From NCBI GenBank assembly GCA_016793245.1, contig JAEUHW010000026.1, positions 1 through 64,000 on the forward strand: a DNA stretch of 64,000 bases, written 5' to 3'. Positions 22,988-31,349 of this stretch are shown here, in pieces (position 1 is the first letter of the stretch; each line of letters starts with the position of its first letter). The DNA comes from Planctomycetota bacterium. Its GTDB lineage: Bacteria > Planctomycetota > UBA1135 > JADKAF01. Below the pieces are notes generated by a model, which saw only the letters and a list, made by a program, of their open reading frames with translations, was not told the origin of the DNA and did no database searches. The translations under genes and the position numbers were made by a program.

Positions 22988-25900
22988 TCAGGGGCGCGGA
23001 GGCTCGCGGCGCGGTCGAGTCGGCTGCGGCTCGACCCAAGACGAGTCGTAGCTCCGCGGAGGACGTCGAGGCTCGCCCGGCACGCGCGCGCGGCGCGCAG
23101 CATCGGCGGCGGGGAGCGGCTCGTCCAGGGCCAAGCGCTTCAGGCGGTCGAGCGCGGTGAGCGCGTCGGTGCGCGGCGGCGGGAGCATCAGCAACGCGCG
23201 CCCCTCCGAGACCACGCGCACGTCGGGGAAGTAGCGCGGCAGGCGGGCTTCGAGCTTTCGCGCGTCGCGGAACTCGACCGCGAAGTGCGTCTCGCTCCAG
23301 CGCACGCGGCGCAGGCCGAGCTCGCCGAGCTTGCGCTTCAGCAGGAAGAGATCGAGCAATCGCTCCACGGCGTCTGGCAGGCGCCCGAAGCGATCGCGCA
23401 GCGCCTCCGCCGCGCGAGCACGGGTCTCCGGGTCGCGGATCTGGTCGAGCTCGCGATAGATCTGCAAGCGGAGCTTGCGATCGCCGACGAACGCGGCCGG
23501 CAGGTGCGCCTCGATGCCGAGCTCCAAGTACGCGTCGAAGTCCTGCGTCGCCTCTTCGATCTCGCGTTGCAGCCGCCGATCCTCGCGGCGCGCGCGGGTC
23601 TTCGCCGCTTCGCCGAGCACCGCCGCGCGCTGCGCGGCGGCTTCCTCGGCGGCGCGCTCCTCGCGCACGCGCGCCGCTTCGCCGTTCGCCTCCGCGCCGC
23701 GGCGGCGCAGGTCCTCCACGGCGCGCTGCACGAGTCGGCAATAGAGTTCGTAGCCGATCGCGTGGATGTGTCCGCTCTGCTCGGCGCCGAGCAGGTTTCC
23801 CGCGCCGCGGATCTCGAGGTCGCGCATCGAGATCTGGAAGCCCGCGCCGAGCTCGTGCAGCTCTTCGATCGCTTTCAAGCGCGCGCGCGCCTCTTCGGTG
23901 AGCGGCTGGTTCGCGGGGATCAGCAGCTTGCACCAGGCCTTGTGCTTCCAGCGCCCGACGCGCCCGCGGAGCTGGTGCAGCTCCGCCAAGCCGAAGGTGT
24001 CGGCGCGGTCGATCAGGATCGTGTTGGCGCGCGGGATGTCGAGGCCGCTCTCGATGATCGTCGTCGCGAGCAGTACGTCCGCCTCGCCGGCTCCGAAGCG
24101 CGCCATCACTTCCTCGAGCTCGTCCTCGGCCATCTGACCGTGGCCGACGAGCACGCGCGCTTCGGGCACGAGGCGGCGCAGGCGCTTCTCCATCTCGCGG
24201 ATCGACTGCACGCGGTTGTGCAGGAAGAACGCTTGCCCGCCGCGATGCAGCTCGCGGCGCAAGGCGTCCTGGATGAGGGAGTCGTCCTCGCGATAGCCGA
24301 GCGAGGTGTCGATCTCCTGGCGCCCGCGCGGCGCGGTGGTGAGCGCCGAGATGTCGCGGGCGCCGACGAGCGCCATGTGCAGCGTGCGCGGGATCGGCGT
24401 CGCGGTGAGGGTGAGCACATCGACCTGCGCGCGCAGGTTCTTCAGGCGTTCCTTGTGCTCGACGCCGAAGCGCTGCTCCTCGTCGATGACGAGCATGCCG
24501 AGGCGCGGGAGCTTCACGTCCTTCGACACGAGGCGATGCGTGCCGATCAGGATGTCGATGGATCCCGCCGCCGCGCGTTCCAGGATCTCCTTCTGCTCCT
24601 TCGGCGAGCGGAAGCGCGAGATCATCTCGATCTCGACGGGGAAGTCGGCGAAGCGCTCGCGGAAGGACTCGAGATGCTGCTGCGCGAGGATCGTCGTCGG
24701 CACCAGCACCGCCACCTGCCGACCCGCCGCCGCGGCCTTGAAGGCCGCGCGCATCGCGATCTCGGTCTTGCCGTAACCCACGTCGCCGCAGATCAGCCGG
24801 TCCATCGGACGCGGCGCCTCCATGTCCTCGCGCACGGCGGCCCACGCGGTGGATTGATCGGGCGTCTCGTCGAACGGGAACGCCTCGACGAACTCGCGTT
24901 CGAGCTCGCCTTCCGGCGGATAGGCGTAGCCCGGCGCCGCCGCGCGCAGCGCTTGCACGCGCAGGAGCTCGGCGGCGAGATCGCGGACGGCTTCGAGCGC
25001 GCGCAGCTTCTTCGCGCGGAAGGTCTTGCCGCCGAGCTTGTCGAGCTTCGGCGCCGCGGCGCTCGAGCCCACGTAGCGCTGCACGAGGTCGATGCGCGAG
25101 AGCGGCACGTAGAGCAGCGCTTCGTCGGCGAAGAGCAGCGCCAGGTACTCCTCGCGTCCGCCTTGCTGCTCCAGCGTCTCCACGCGGAGGAAGCGCGCGA
25201 CGCCGTGGACCGCGTGCACGACGTAGTCGCCTTCCGTGAGCTCGAGGAAGCTCTTCACGGGCGCGCCGCCCGGGCGCGGCTTCGAGCGCGGCGCGCGGCG
25301 CGCATCGCGCCGTCCGGCGAGCTCGTGGTGATGGATCACCGTCAAGCCGAGCTCGCTCCAGCGGAAGCCGCGGCCGACGAAGCCGATCGTCTTCGCGAGC
25401 CGACCTTCGTCGCGCTCCGCGCCGAGCTCGCTCTCGACGCGATGGACTTCGGCGGCCGTGGGCGCGAAGAAGATGACGCGCTGCTCCTCGGTGGCGAGGA
25501 TCCGCTTCAGCCGCGCGAGGCCGTATTCGCCCTGGGCGCCGTGCACGGAGCCCACGCCGAACGAGATCAGAGGATCGGGGAGCTCGGCCAGCTCGACGCG
25601 GGAGCGCTGCGCGCGCTGCGCTTCCCAGCGCTCCGCGCGCTCGCTCTCCTTCGCGTCGACGCGCAAGCCGGCGCGGATCTCCTCGCCTCGCTCGGCGTCG
25701 GTCTCGATCAGCGCGAGCTCCCGCGGCAGCTCGTCGACGAGATAGCTCGGCTCCTCTTCGTCGGCCGAGGCGCCGAGGAAGAGCTCGACGCGCGGCAGGT
25801 CGGTGTGCGAGCGCTGCGAGGTCGCATCGAACGCGCGCAGCGCCTCGATCTCGTCGTCGAAGACCTCGATGCGCAGCGGCTCGACCGCGCCGTGGGGGAA

Positions 25901-26491
25901 GAGGTCGATCACATCGCCGCGGCGCGCGAACTCCCCGGCGGAGGCGACTTGCGGCACGCGCTCGTACGCGAGCTCGAGGAGGCGCGCGAAGAGGGCCCGC
26001 TCGTCGAGGTGACCGCCGACCGCGAGTTGCAGGCGATCCTCGCGCGCCGCGCGAGCGGAGGGCAGCGGCTCGAGGAGCGCTTGCACCGAGCTCAGGATCC
26101 ACGCGCGATCGAGCTCTCCGGCGCGCAGGCGCTCGGCCGTGGCGAGCCGCTCGCGCACCGCCCGCGCGTCGCGCTCGGAGCTCGCGCGCGCGCCGCGCCC
26201 TTCGCGGCCGGGGAAGGAGAGCAGGCGCACGTCCGGAGCGAGGCGCGAGAGGGCCTCGAGCAGCTCTTCGCGCAAGTCGTCCGTGGGCGCCACGACGAGC
26301 AGCGGCTGATCGAGGGGTGCTAGGGCCGCGAGCAGCAGCGCCTGCGACGCGCCGTGCAGCCCGCCGACGCGCAAGCTCCCCGGCGGGGCCGAGGTCGCCG
26401 TGAGGCGATCGCGCGCGGCGAGAGCGAAGGGATGCCGCGAGAGCGCGCTTCGCGCTTCGGCCAGCCACCCAAAGGCGCGTTCCGCGCTCAC
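22988..26491 (-). CDS. mfd: Transcription-repair coupling factor Mfd
   Basis: A 1167-residue DNA translocase that removes RNA polymerase stalled at lesions and recruits UvrA. The N-terminal UvrB-like modules run to about residue 400. The RNA polymerase-interacting domain follows near 440-520 (GDYVVHAVHGVARFLRVETL). The helicase core has Walker A GDVGYGKTEIAMRAAFKA, the DEEQ box (LGMLVIDEEQRFGVEHKERL), TATPIPRTLHMAL and SGLDIPRANTILIDRADTFG. The C-terminal TRCF domain is present. The GTG at 26491 overlaps the rnc stop by GTGA, so it is translationally coupled to rnc. The length is normal for the family. Confidence 0.96.
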   Translation of the reverse strand: MSAERAFGWLAEARSALSRHPFALAARDRLTATSAPPGSLRVGGLHGASQALLLAALAPLDQPLLVVAPTDDLREELLEALSRLAPDVRLLSFPGREGRGARASSERDARAVRERLATAERLRAGELDRAWILSSVQALLEPLPSARAAREDRLQLAVGGHLDERALFARLLELAYERVPQVASAGEFARRGDVIDLFPHGAVEPLRIEVFDDEIEALRAFDATSQRSHTDLPRVELFLGASADEEEPSYLVDELPRELALIETDAERGEEIRAGLRVDAKESERAERWEAQRAQRSRVELAELPDPLISFGVGSVHGAQGEYGLARLKRILATEEQRVIFFAPTAAEVHRVESELGAERDEGRLAKTIGFVGRGFRWSELGLTVIHHHELAGRRDARRAPRSKPRPGGAPVKSFLELTEGDYVVHAVHGVARFLRVETLEQQGGREEYLALLFADEALLYVPLSRIDLVQRYVGSSAAAPKLDKLGGKTFRAKKLRALEAVRDLAAELLRVQALRAAAPGYAYPPEGELEREFVEAFPFDETPDQSTAWAAVREDMEAPRPMDRLICGDVGYGKTEIAMRAAFKAAAAGRQVAVLVPTTILAQQHLESFRERFADFPVEIEMISRFRSPKEQKEILERAAAGSIDILIGTHRLVSKDVKLPRLGMLVIDEEQRFGVEHKERLKNLRAQVDVLTLTATPIPRTLHMALVGARDISALTTAPRGRQEIDTSLGYREDDSLIQDALRRELHRGGQAFFLHNRVQSIREMEKRLRRLVPEARVLVGHGQMAEDELEEVMARFGAGEADVLLATTIIESGLDIPRANTILIDRADTFGLAELHQLRGRVGRWKHKAWCKLLIPANQPLTEEARARLKAIEELHELGAGFQISMRDLEIRGAGNLLGAEQSGHIHAIGYELYCRLVQRAVEDLRRRGAEANGEAARVREERAAEEAAAQRAAVLGEAAKTRARREDRRLQREIEEATQDFDAYLELGIEAHLPAAFVGDRKLRLQIYRELDQIRDPETRARAAEALRDRFGRLPDAVERLLDLFLLKRKLGELGLRRVRWSETHFAVEFRDARKLEARLPRYFPDVRVVSEGRALLMLPPPRTDALTALDRLKRLALDEPLPAADAARRARVPGEPRRPPRSYDSSWVEPQPTRPRREPPRP

Positions 26492-27258
26492 GCGTCGCCC
26501 TCCGCGCCGTCGAGGCCATCGCCGCTCAACGCGAGCTCGGCCGGATCGATCGCGCCTTCGCGGCGCAGGACGCGCAGAGCCTCGCGCGCGGCGAGGCGCT
26601 CGGCTTGGCGCTTCGTGCGCCCCCAAGCGGTCGGGAACGCGCGCCCTTCGATCTCCGCGCGGACGTGGAAGGCGCGCGCGAAGGGCGGCCCGCCTTGGCC
26701 GAGCAGTTGGTACGTCGGCAGCGCGCTCGCGACGCGCTGCGTCCATTCTTGGAGCAGCATCTTCTCGTTGCGTTCGATGCCTCGAGCGAGGATCGCCTCG
26801 ATCTCGGGGCCGTAGACCGCCGAGACCACGCGCAGGCAGGGCTCGAAGCCACTTTGCAGATAGATCGCGCCGACGAGGGCTTCGAGCGCGTTGCCGAAGA
26901 GCGTCGGCGAGAGCGCGGTCTTGCCGCCGAGGCTGCGGCCCGTGGCCAGAACTTCGGGCAAGCCCAGTCGACGCGCCACCGCCGCGGCCGTGCGGCGCGA
27001 TACGAGATGCGCGCGGCGCTCCGTGAGATCGCCTTCGCGCGCCGCGGGCAACGCGTCGTAGAGGAGATGCGTCACCGCGAGCCCGAGCGCCGAATCGCCG
27101 AGGAACTCCAAGCGCTCGTTGTTCTCGAACTCATCCGCCTCGGCCGAGGCATGCGTCAGGGCCTTGCGCAACAGCTCTGGCGCGGGCAGCACGGTGGCGG
27201 CCAGCGCTTCGATTTTGGCGGTGAAGGCACGGAACTCGGCGTCGTCGGCGACGGTCAT
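26488..27258 (-). CDS. rnc: Ribonuclease III
   Basis: A 256-residue endonuclease for double-stranded RNA in rRNA and mRNA processing. The catalytic domain has the signature NERLEFLGDSAL with E51 and D55. The second metal-binding motif reads FGNALEALVGAIYL, so the usual Asp (D114 in E. coli) is Asn123 here while Glu126 is kept. The C-terminal double-stranded RNA-binding domain spans about 165-240 (LLQEWTQRVASALPTYQLLG and TKRQAERLAAREALRVL). It is the first gene of the rnc-mfd-surA-like unit, diverging from the hydrolase gene. Confidence 0.95.
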   Translation of the reverse strand: MTVADDAEFRAFTAKIEALAATVLPAPELLRKALTHASAEADEFENNERLEFLGDSALGLAVTHLLYDALPAAREGDLTERRAHLVSRRTAAAVARRLGLPEVLATGRSLGGKTALSPTLFGNALEALVGAIYLQSGFEPCLRVVSAVYGPEIEAILARGIERNEKMLLQEWTQRVASALPTYQLLGQGGPPFARAFHVRAEIEGRAFPTAWGRTKRQAERLAAREALRVLRREGAIDPAELALSGDGLDGAEGDA

Positions 27259-27298
27259 CCTGAAGGGCTCCCGGCGCTTCCCGCCGCGCGAGGGGCGC

Positions 27299-27304
27299 AG
27301 TATA
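27299..27304 (-). promoter_or_regulatory. Candidate -10 box for the rnc-mfd operon
   Basis: TATACT on the minus strand, about 41 nt upstream of the rnc start, in the gap between divergent genes. No convincing -35 hexamer is seen 16-18 bp upstream of it. Confidence 0.3.
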
Positions 27305-27373
27305 CCTTGCGCTCCGCGAGTCCTTTCTTGTCTTGCAGCGCTTGGCCCTACTCATCCACCGACGCAGTTCACC

Positions 27374-28264
27374 ATGCCGCACGAGAGGACCTTGGAGCCG
27401 GAGCTCACCGGTCGATTCGGTCGCACGGCCTTCGTGCTCCGCACGCACACCGGCCCCGCGCTGCGCGGCGAGCTCGTGTTGCCGCCGGCGCAGGGCGCGG
27501 CGCCGGTTCCGGCGGTGCTCCTGATCGGCGGCTGGCTCAAGTTCAAGGAGTGGGGCTTCTACCGCTACCTCGCGCAGGCCCTCGCGCAGCGCGGCTACGC
27601 CGCGATCTCCTTCGATGCCTCACACGCGGGGCTCTCGGAGAACGGGGACGGCGTCGTCGTCGATCCCGAGCTCGCGCGCGCGCTGACGCCGAGCAGCATG
27701 CTCGCGGATCTGGCGCTCCTTCGCGGCGCCTTGGAGCGCGGCGAGCTCGGCGAAGGGCGCATCGACGCGCGGAGAGTCGCCCTCGTCGGACACTCGATGG
27801 GGGCTGCCCTGGCGATCCTGCACGCCGGCGAGAACCCGGGCTGCTTCGCGCTGGTCGGCCTCTCCAGCATGGCGACGCTCGATCGCTTCGGCCCGGCCGA
27901 CGAGCGCGAGCTCGAGCGCCACGGCTTTCTCGACTTGCCCAACGGCGCAGCACCTGCGCGCAGGATCTACCCCGGCTGGCTCGCGGATCTGCGCGCGCAG
28001 CGGGCGCGTTTCTCCGTCGCCTCCGCCGTCGCGCGCCTCTCCGTCCCTCTGTTGCTGGTACACGGGGAGGAGAGCCAAGGCGTAGGCATCGCCGAGGCCG
28101 AGGATCTCTATCATCACGCGCCGAAGATCGGCACGCGCTTCGTGCTGCTGGAGAAGACGGGCCACAGCTTCGGCGCGTCCCATCCCTTCCGCGAGTCGAA
28201 CAGCGATCTCGAGCGAGTGCTCTCCATCGTGCGGAGCTTCCTCGACCAGACGCAGCCTCGCTGA
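27374..28264 (+). CDS. Alpha/beta hydrolase (dienelactone hydrolase-like)
   Basis: A 296-residue cytoplasmic alpha/beta-hydrolase. The oxyanion region is LLIGGWLKFKEWGFYRYLA, the nucleophile elbow is GHSMGAA, and near the C-terminus are VHGEESQGVG and the candidate catalytic His in LLEKTGHSFG. The ATG at 27374 avoids overlap with the divergent rnc gene. No secretion signal is seen. Such proteins are esterases or peptidases with varied substrates, and the substrate cannot be deduced here. It is convergent with the dGTPase gene, 25 nt away. Confidence 0.82.
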   Translation: MPHERTLEPELTGRFGRTAFVLRTHTGPALRGELVLPPAQGAAPVPAVLLIGGWLKFKEWGFYRYLAQALAQRGYAAISFDASHAGLSENGDGVVVDPELARALTPSSMLADLALLRGALERGELGEGRIDARRVALVGHSMGAALAILHAGENPGCFALVGLSSMATLDRFGPADERELERHGFLDLPNGAAPARRIYPGWLADLRAQRARFSVASAVARLSVPLLLVHGEESQGVGIAEAEDLYHHAPKIGTRFVLLEKTGHSFGASHPFRESNSDLERVLSIVRSFLDQTQPR

Positions 28265-28289
28265 TGCCGCCACCGGAGCGAACGCGAGT

Positions 28290-29468
28290 TCAGGCCCCCG
28301 GCAGGAAGAAGCGCCCGTACTCCTGCTCGGCGTAGCGATCGGTCATCCCGGCGACGTAGTCGCAGACCGCGCGGGGGACGCCGACTTCGCGGGCCCACTC
28401 CTCGTAGGTCGGAGGCATCGACGTGGGGTCGGCGACGTAGGACTCGAAGAGCACGCTGAGGATGCGCGTCGCGCGCGCCGCCATCTGGTTCAACCGATGA
28501 TGGCGGTAGAAGGTGTGGAAGAGGAAGCGCTGCAGCTCGAGGATCTCCGCGGCCATCTCGGGTGAGTTGGCGATCGCGGGCTCGCTCAGGCGCCGGGCCT
28601 CATCGGGGCTCTGCGGTGCGAGGCGCGCGAGCCGCTGCGAGGAGTGCTGCACGAGGTCGCGGATGCAGAGGCGGATCAGCGCGCCGACGATCCGTCGGAT
28701 GCGCATCGAGCCCGTCGCCGCGGGCTCGTGCTGGGCCACGTGCTCGCTCGCGCGGCGCCAGAGCGCCAACTTCTCCAAGTCCTCGACCAGCAAGATGCGC
28801 GCGCGCAGGCCGTCATCGACGTCGTGGTGGTTGTAGGCCGTCGAGTCGGCGAGGTCCATCACCTGCGCTTCGAGCATCGGCCCCGAGTGCGGATCGAACT
28901 CCGTCCCCTCGCGTTCGACGGGGCGCTTCAAGAGCGCGTCGCGCACTTCGAAGCTCAAGTTCAATCCGCGCGAGCTCGCGCTGCGCCGCTCGAGCCAATC
29001 GACGACGCGCAGCGATTGCAGGTTGTGGCGGAAGCCCCCGTGGTCCTTCATCAGGCGATGCAGCGCGTCCTCGCCGCGATGTCCGAACGGAGGATGGCCG
29101 AGGTCGTGCGCCAGCGTGATCGCTTCGACCAGCGTCTCGTTGAGGCCCAGCGCGGAGGCGATGGAGCGCGCGACCTGCAGCGCCTCCAGCGTGTGCGTGA
29201 GGCGGCTGCGGTAGGCGTCGCCCTCGTGGTAGACGAAGACCTGTGTCTTGTACTGGAGGCGGCGGAACGCGTTGGAGTGGATGAGTCGATCGCGATCGCG
29301 CTCGAACGCGGTGCGAAGCTCATCCGGCTCCTCGGGGACGCGGCGACCGCGCGACCGCGAAGAGCGCACGGCGTAGGGCGATAGATCGCGTTCCTCGCGC
29401 TCTTCCTTGCGGCGGCGATCCCAGGGCGGGGCGAACGACGGAGGAGGCTCTTGCGGATCGTGGTTCAT
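28290..29468 (-). CDS. dgt: Deoxyguanosinetriphosphate triphosphohydrolase-like HD protein
   Basis: A 392-residue HD-superfamily phosphohydrolase that splits dNTPs, classically dGTP, to deoxynucleoside and triphosphate. The metal-binding residues are seen as His92 (RLTHTLEALQVARSIA), His121/Asp122 (LAHDLGHPPFGHRGEDAL) and a later Asp in MDLADSTAYNHHDVDDG. The N-terminal SPYAVRSSRSRGRRVPE and RTAFERDRDRLIHSNAFRRL are typical of the dGTPase family. The ATG at 29468 overlaps the stop of the peroxidase gene by ATGA, so it is the second gene of a coupled pair. It may instead be a broader dNTPase. Confidence 0.9.
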   Translation of the reverse strand: MNHDPQEPPPSFAPPWDRRRKEEREERDLSPYAVRSSRSRGRRVPEEPDELRTAFERDRDRLIHSNAFRRLQYKTQVFVYHEGDAYRSRLTHTLEALQVARSIASALGLNETLVEAITLAHDLGHPPFGHRGEDALHRLMKDHGGFRHNLQSLRVVDWLERRSASSRGLNLSFEVRDALLKRPVEREGTEFDPHSGPMLEAQVMDLADSTAYNHHDVDDGLRARILLVEDLEKLALWRRASEHVAQHEPAATGSMRIRRIVGALIRLCIRDLVQHSSQRLARLAPQSPDEARRLSEPAIANSPEMAAEILELQRFLFHTFYRHHRLNQMAARATRILSVLFESYVADPTSMPPTYEEWAREVGVPRAVCDYVAGMTDRYAEQEYGRFFLPGA

Positions 29469-30430
29469 CGCGGAGTGGAGAGCGCGGGCGCGCGCTCGGG
29501 GAGGAAGGGGAAGCTGCGCTCGCTGCCGAGAGAGCGGAGGAAGGCTTCGAGCGCGGCGAGCTCTTCGGGAGCGCGAGGTGCACTCGTCTCGTGCTGCGAG
29601 AGCACTTCGCGCAGCGTGCGCCAGCGCGGAGACGCGTACGGCGGGCGGAGCTCCAGGTCGCGCAGCGTGCTGCCGCCAACGACGGGGAACTCCGGCGCGG
29701 GATGACAGCGCGCGCAGCCGCTCGCGCCCTCGAAGTACTGCCGACCGCGCTGCTGGAGCTCGCTGAGCTCCGGCGACGCTCCCGCGCGGGCGCGATCGAA
29801 CGCGGAGGGACCGCTGCGCTGGAGTGCCAGGAACACGGCGAGGGCGCGCGCGGGTCCGCCGATCTCCTCGCTGCTCTCGTTCGCGGCGCTGCTCTCGGCG
29901 AAGGAGGCCAGCGCTCGATCCGCGGCGTTCGGCGCGGCGAAGAGCTCGTGCTCCGAGAGGATCGCGCGCGCGACGCGCGCCTCGAGCGTCGACCAACCTT
30001 CGGCGCTTCGATACGCCGCGCGCGCGGCGAGATCGAGCAGCGGCGGCACCGCGCCAGCGCCATCGCCGAAACCCCACTCCGGGACGTGGCAGCTCGCGCA
30101 GGTCCTGGCACCCGCGGTCCACGGCTCCAGGAAGAGCCGCGCACCGAGCGCTGCTTCGCGCGCGGAGAACGCCGGTGCTCCGGGGGGCAAGTAGCTTGGG
30201 GCCAACTCTGGCGCGGGAGCGAGCTGGGACCACTGCGCGGGCTCGGCCAGAGCGGACTCTCGCGAGACGGCCGACGCGCGCGGCGCGTTCTCCGACGTGC
30301 GCGGGGCGGAGCGCGTGATCGCGGTGCGCTTCGGCTCGCGGAACGCCGCCGCGTAGCCGAGCGCCGCCGCGAGGGCGTAGATCGACCACAAGGCGAGCAG
30401 CGCAGGCGGAACGCGCGGGAGGATACGCAT
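29465..30430 (-). CDS. Di-heme cytochrome c peroxidase-like protein
   Basis: A 321-residue protein with an N-terminal hydrophobic anchor (LLALWSIYALAAALGYAAAF) and two heme c attachment motifs, CASCH (111-115) and CARCH (239-243), the arrangement of bacterial cytochrome c peroxidase/MauG relatives. The segment FSAREAALGARLFLEPW before the first heme is typical of this family. It should act in the periplasm, reducing hydrogen peroxide with electrons from cytochromes or oxidising another substrate. It is the first gene of a pair with the dGTPase, an unusual partner. Confidence 0.82.
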   Translation of the reverse strand: MRILPRVPPALLALWSIYALAAALGYAAAFREPKRTAITRSAPRTSENAPRASAVSRESALAEPAQWSQLAPAPELAPSYLPPGAPAFSAREAALGARLFLEPWTAGARTCASCHVPEWGFGDGAGAVPPLLDLAARAAYRSAEGWSTLEARVARAILSEHELFAAPNAADRALASFAESSAANESSEEIGGPARALAVFLALQRSGPSAFDRARAGASPELSELQQRGRQYFEGASGCARCHPAPEFPVVGGSTLRDLELRPPYASPRWRTLREVLSQHETSAPRAPEELAALEAFLRSLGSERSFPFLPERAPALSTPR

Positions 30431-30500
30431 GCGCAGGGGATCCTAACCGCAGCGCGCGCGCATCCGAGACTCTCGGACCTGCGTTCCCCTGGAACGAACG

Positions 30501-30528
30501 CGGGTCGCACCGGAGGAGGTGCGACCCG
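30501..30528. terminator. Hairpin downstream of the LON-domain gene
   Basis: CGGGTCGCACC (30501-30511) pairs with GGTGCGACCCG (30518-30528) around a 6-nt loop. It lies 64 nt after the minus-strand stop at 30592 and before the peroxidase gene start. There is no T-tract. Confidence 0.5.
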
Positions 30529-30591
30529 ATCGCGGGCGCTCCCGGCGCATGGCCAGGAGCACGAGAAGTGTTCGGTGGAGTGGCTCGCTCG

Positions 30592-30966
30592 CTAGCCAGC
30601 GCGCGGTGCGCGGTGCGCGACCGGCGCCGCGACGCTCTCGGCGATGCCGTGCAGCACGCCGTCTTCGCCGATCTCGATCGAGGAGAGCTGGATCGCTTCC
30701 GAGCCCTCGACGACGACCACGGCGCGATCTCCTTCGTAAGGCAGGACGGCGATGCGAGCGATGACGCCGCGCGTGCGCACGGCGGCGGGAGTCGGGGTGT
30801 CCGAGATGTTGCGGTCCCAGGTCACCAAGGCGACCACGTCGCGCGGGGTCGGCGCATGGGTGCGGAGGCGCTCGATGTAGGCGCGGTCGCTTTCGACGAC
30901 GGCTTCGCAGCCGGGGAAGAGCGGGCTGCCTTCGAGCGGAACGATGGGGATTCGGAGCGAACGCAT
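30592..30966 (-). CDS. Small LON substrate-binding-domain protein
   Basis: A 124-residue protein resembling the first half of the N-terminal domain of Lon protease. It opens with RSLRIPIVPLEGSPLFPGCE and continues with RDVVALVTWDRN and TRGVIARIAVLPYEGDRAVV. It has no ATPase or protease domain. The ATG at 30966 is preceded by GAGGTGAT, a good ribosome binding site, so the longer upstream start is not needed. Free-standing LON-domain proteins are known, but their role is unclear; binding of Lon substrates or of regulators is possible. It is monocistronic and closed by a hairpin. Confidence 0.75.
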   Translation of the reverse strand: MRSLRIPIVPLEGSPLFPGCEAVVESDRAYIERLRTHAPTPRDVVALVTWDRNISDTPTPAAVRTRGVIARIAVLPYEGDRAVVVVEGSEAIQLSSIEIGEDGVLHGIAESVAAPVAHRAPRAG

Positions 30967-31349
30967 CTCGATCACCTCGCGGAGTTCTGTGTCAGCTCGT
31001 CGTCGATGCGCGTGCACTGCCGAAGTTGGTGTCGCGGTGCGGAACGGCGTCGAACGCGATCGAGCTGGCAGACCATCGGGCGAGATCTGCGGGAGCTTGA
31101 GCGCGACTTTCGCGACGCGGGAGCCGAGCTCCTCGGTGGCGGATGACGCGCGGCTCCAGCGGATCCGTCGCGGGTGCGCTGATCGGGAAGAAGAGCGCGA
31201 AAGCGGGCGCGCGAGTTCTCAAAAAAAACGGCGCTGACTCCGGAGGGCCCAGGCAGCGAGCGCGCATCACTCGAGCGCGAGCGGCAAGGCCGTCGGGCGC
31301 CGCTCCGCCATACGAGCGCGGGCCGTGAGCCCGAATTCAGCCCGGCCTC
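30967..31349. other. Intergenic region, no gene seen apart from a terminator
   Basis: These 383 bp lie between the methyltransferase and LON genes, both on the minus strand. Short frames on both strands have no recognisable protein features. The only structure noted is the terminator-like element at 31221-31258 and the ribosome binding site of the LON gene. Confidence 0.6.
31221..31258 (-). terminator. Intrinsic-type terminator for the methyltransferase gene
   Basis: On the minus strand a CGCTG/CAGCG stem enclosing a GC-rich loop with CTCCGGAG is followed within 3 nt by eight T residues (A-run at 31221-31228 on the plus strand). This is the longest homopolymer I saw in the window. It lies about 90 nt after the methyltransferase stop. 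Confidence 0.5.

Noticed and set aside
24480..24500. DEEQ instead of DEEH in Mfd as an anomaly
   Set aside because: DEEQ is a common form of the helicase motif in bacterial Mfd proteins.
22703..26323. A 1206-codon open frame on the plus strand opposite mfd
   Set aside because: It is the antisense of a clear mfd gene. Its translation is Arg/Glu/Ala-rich with no domain pattern, and high G+C removes stop codons on the opposite strand.
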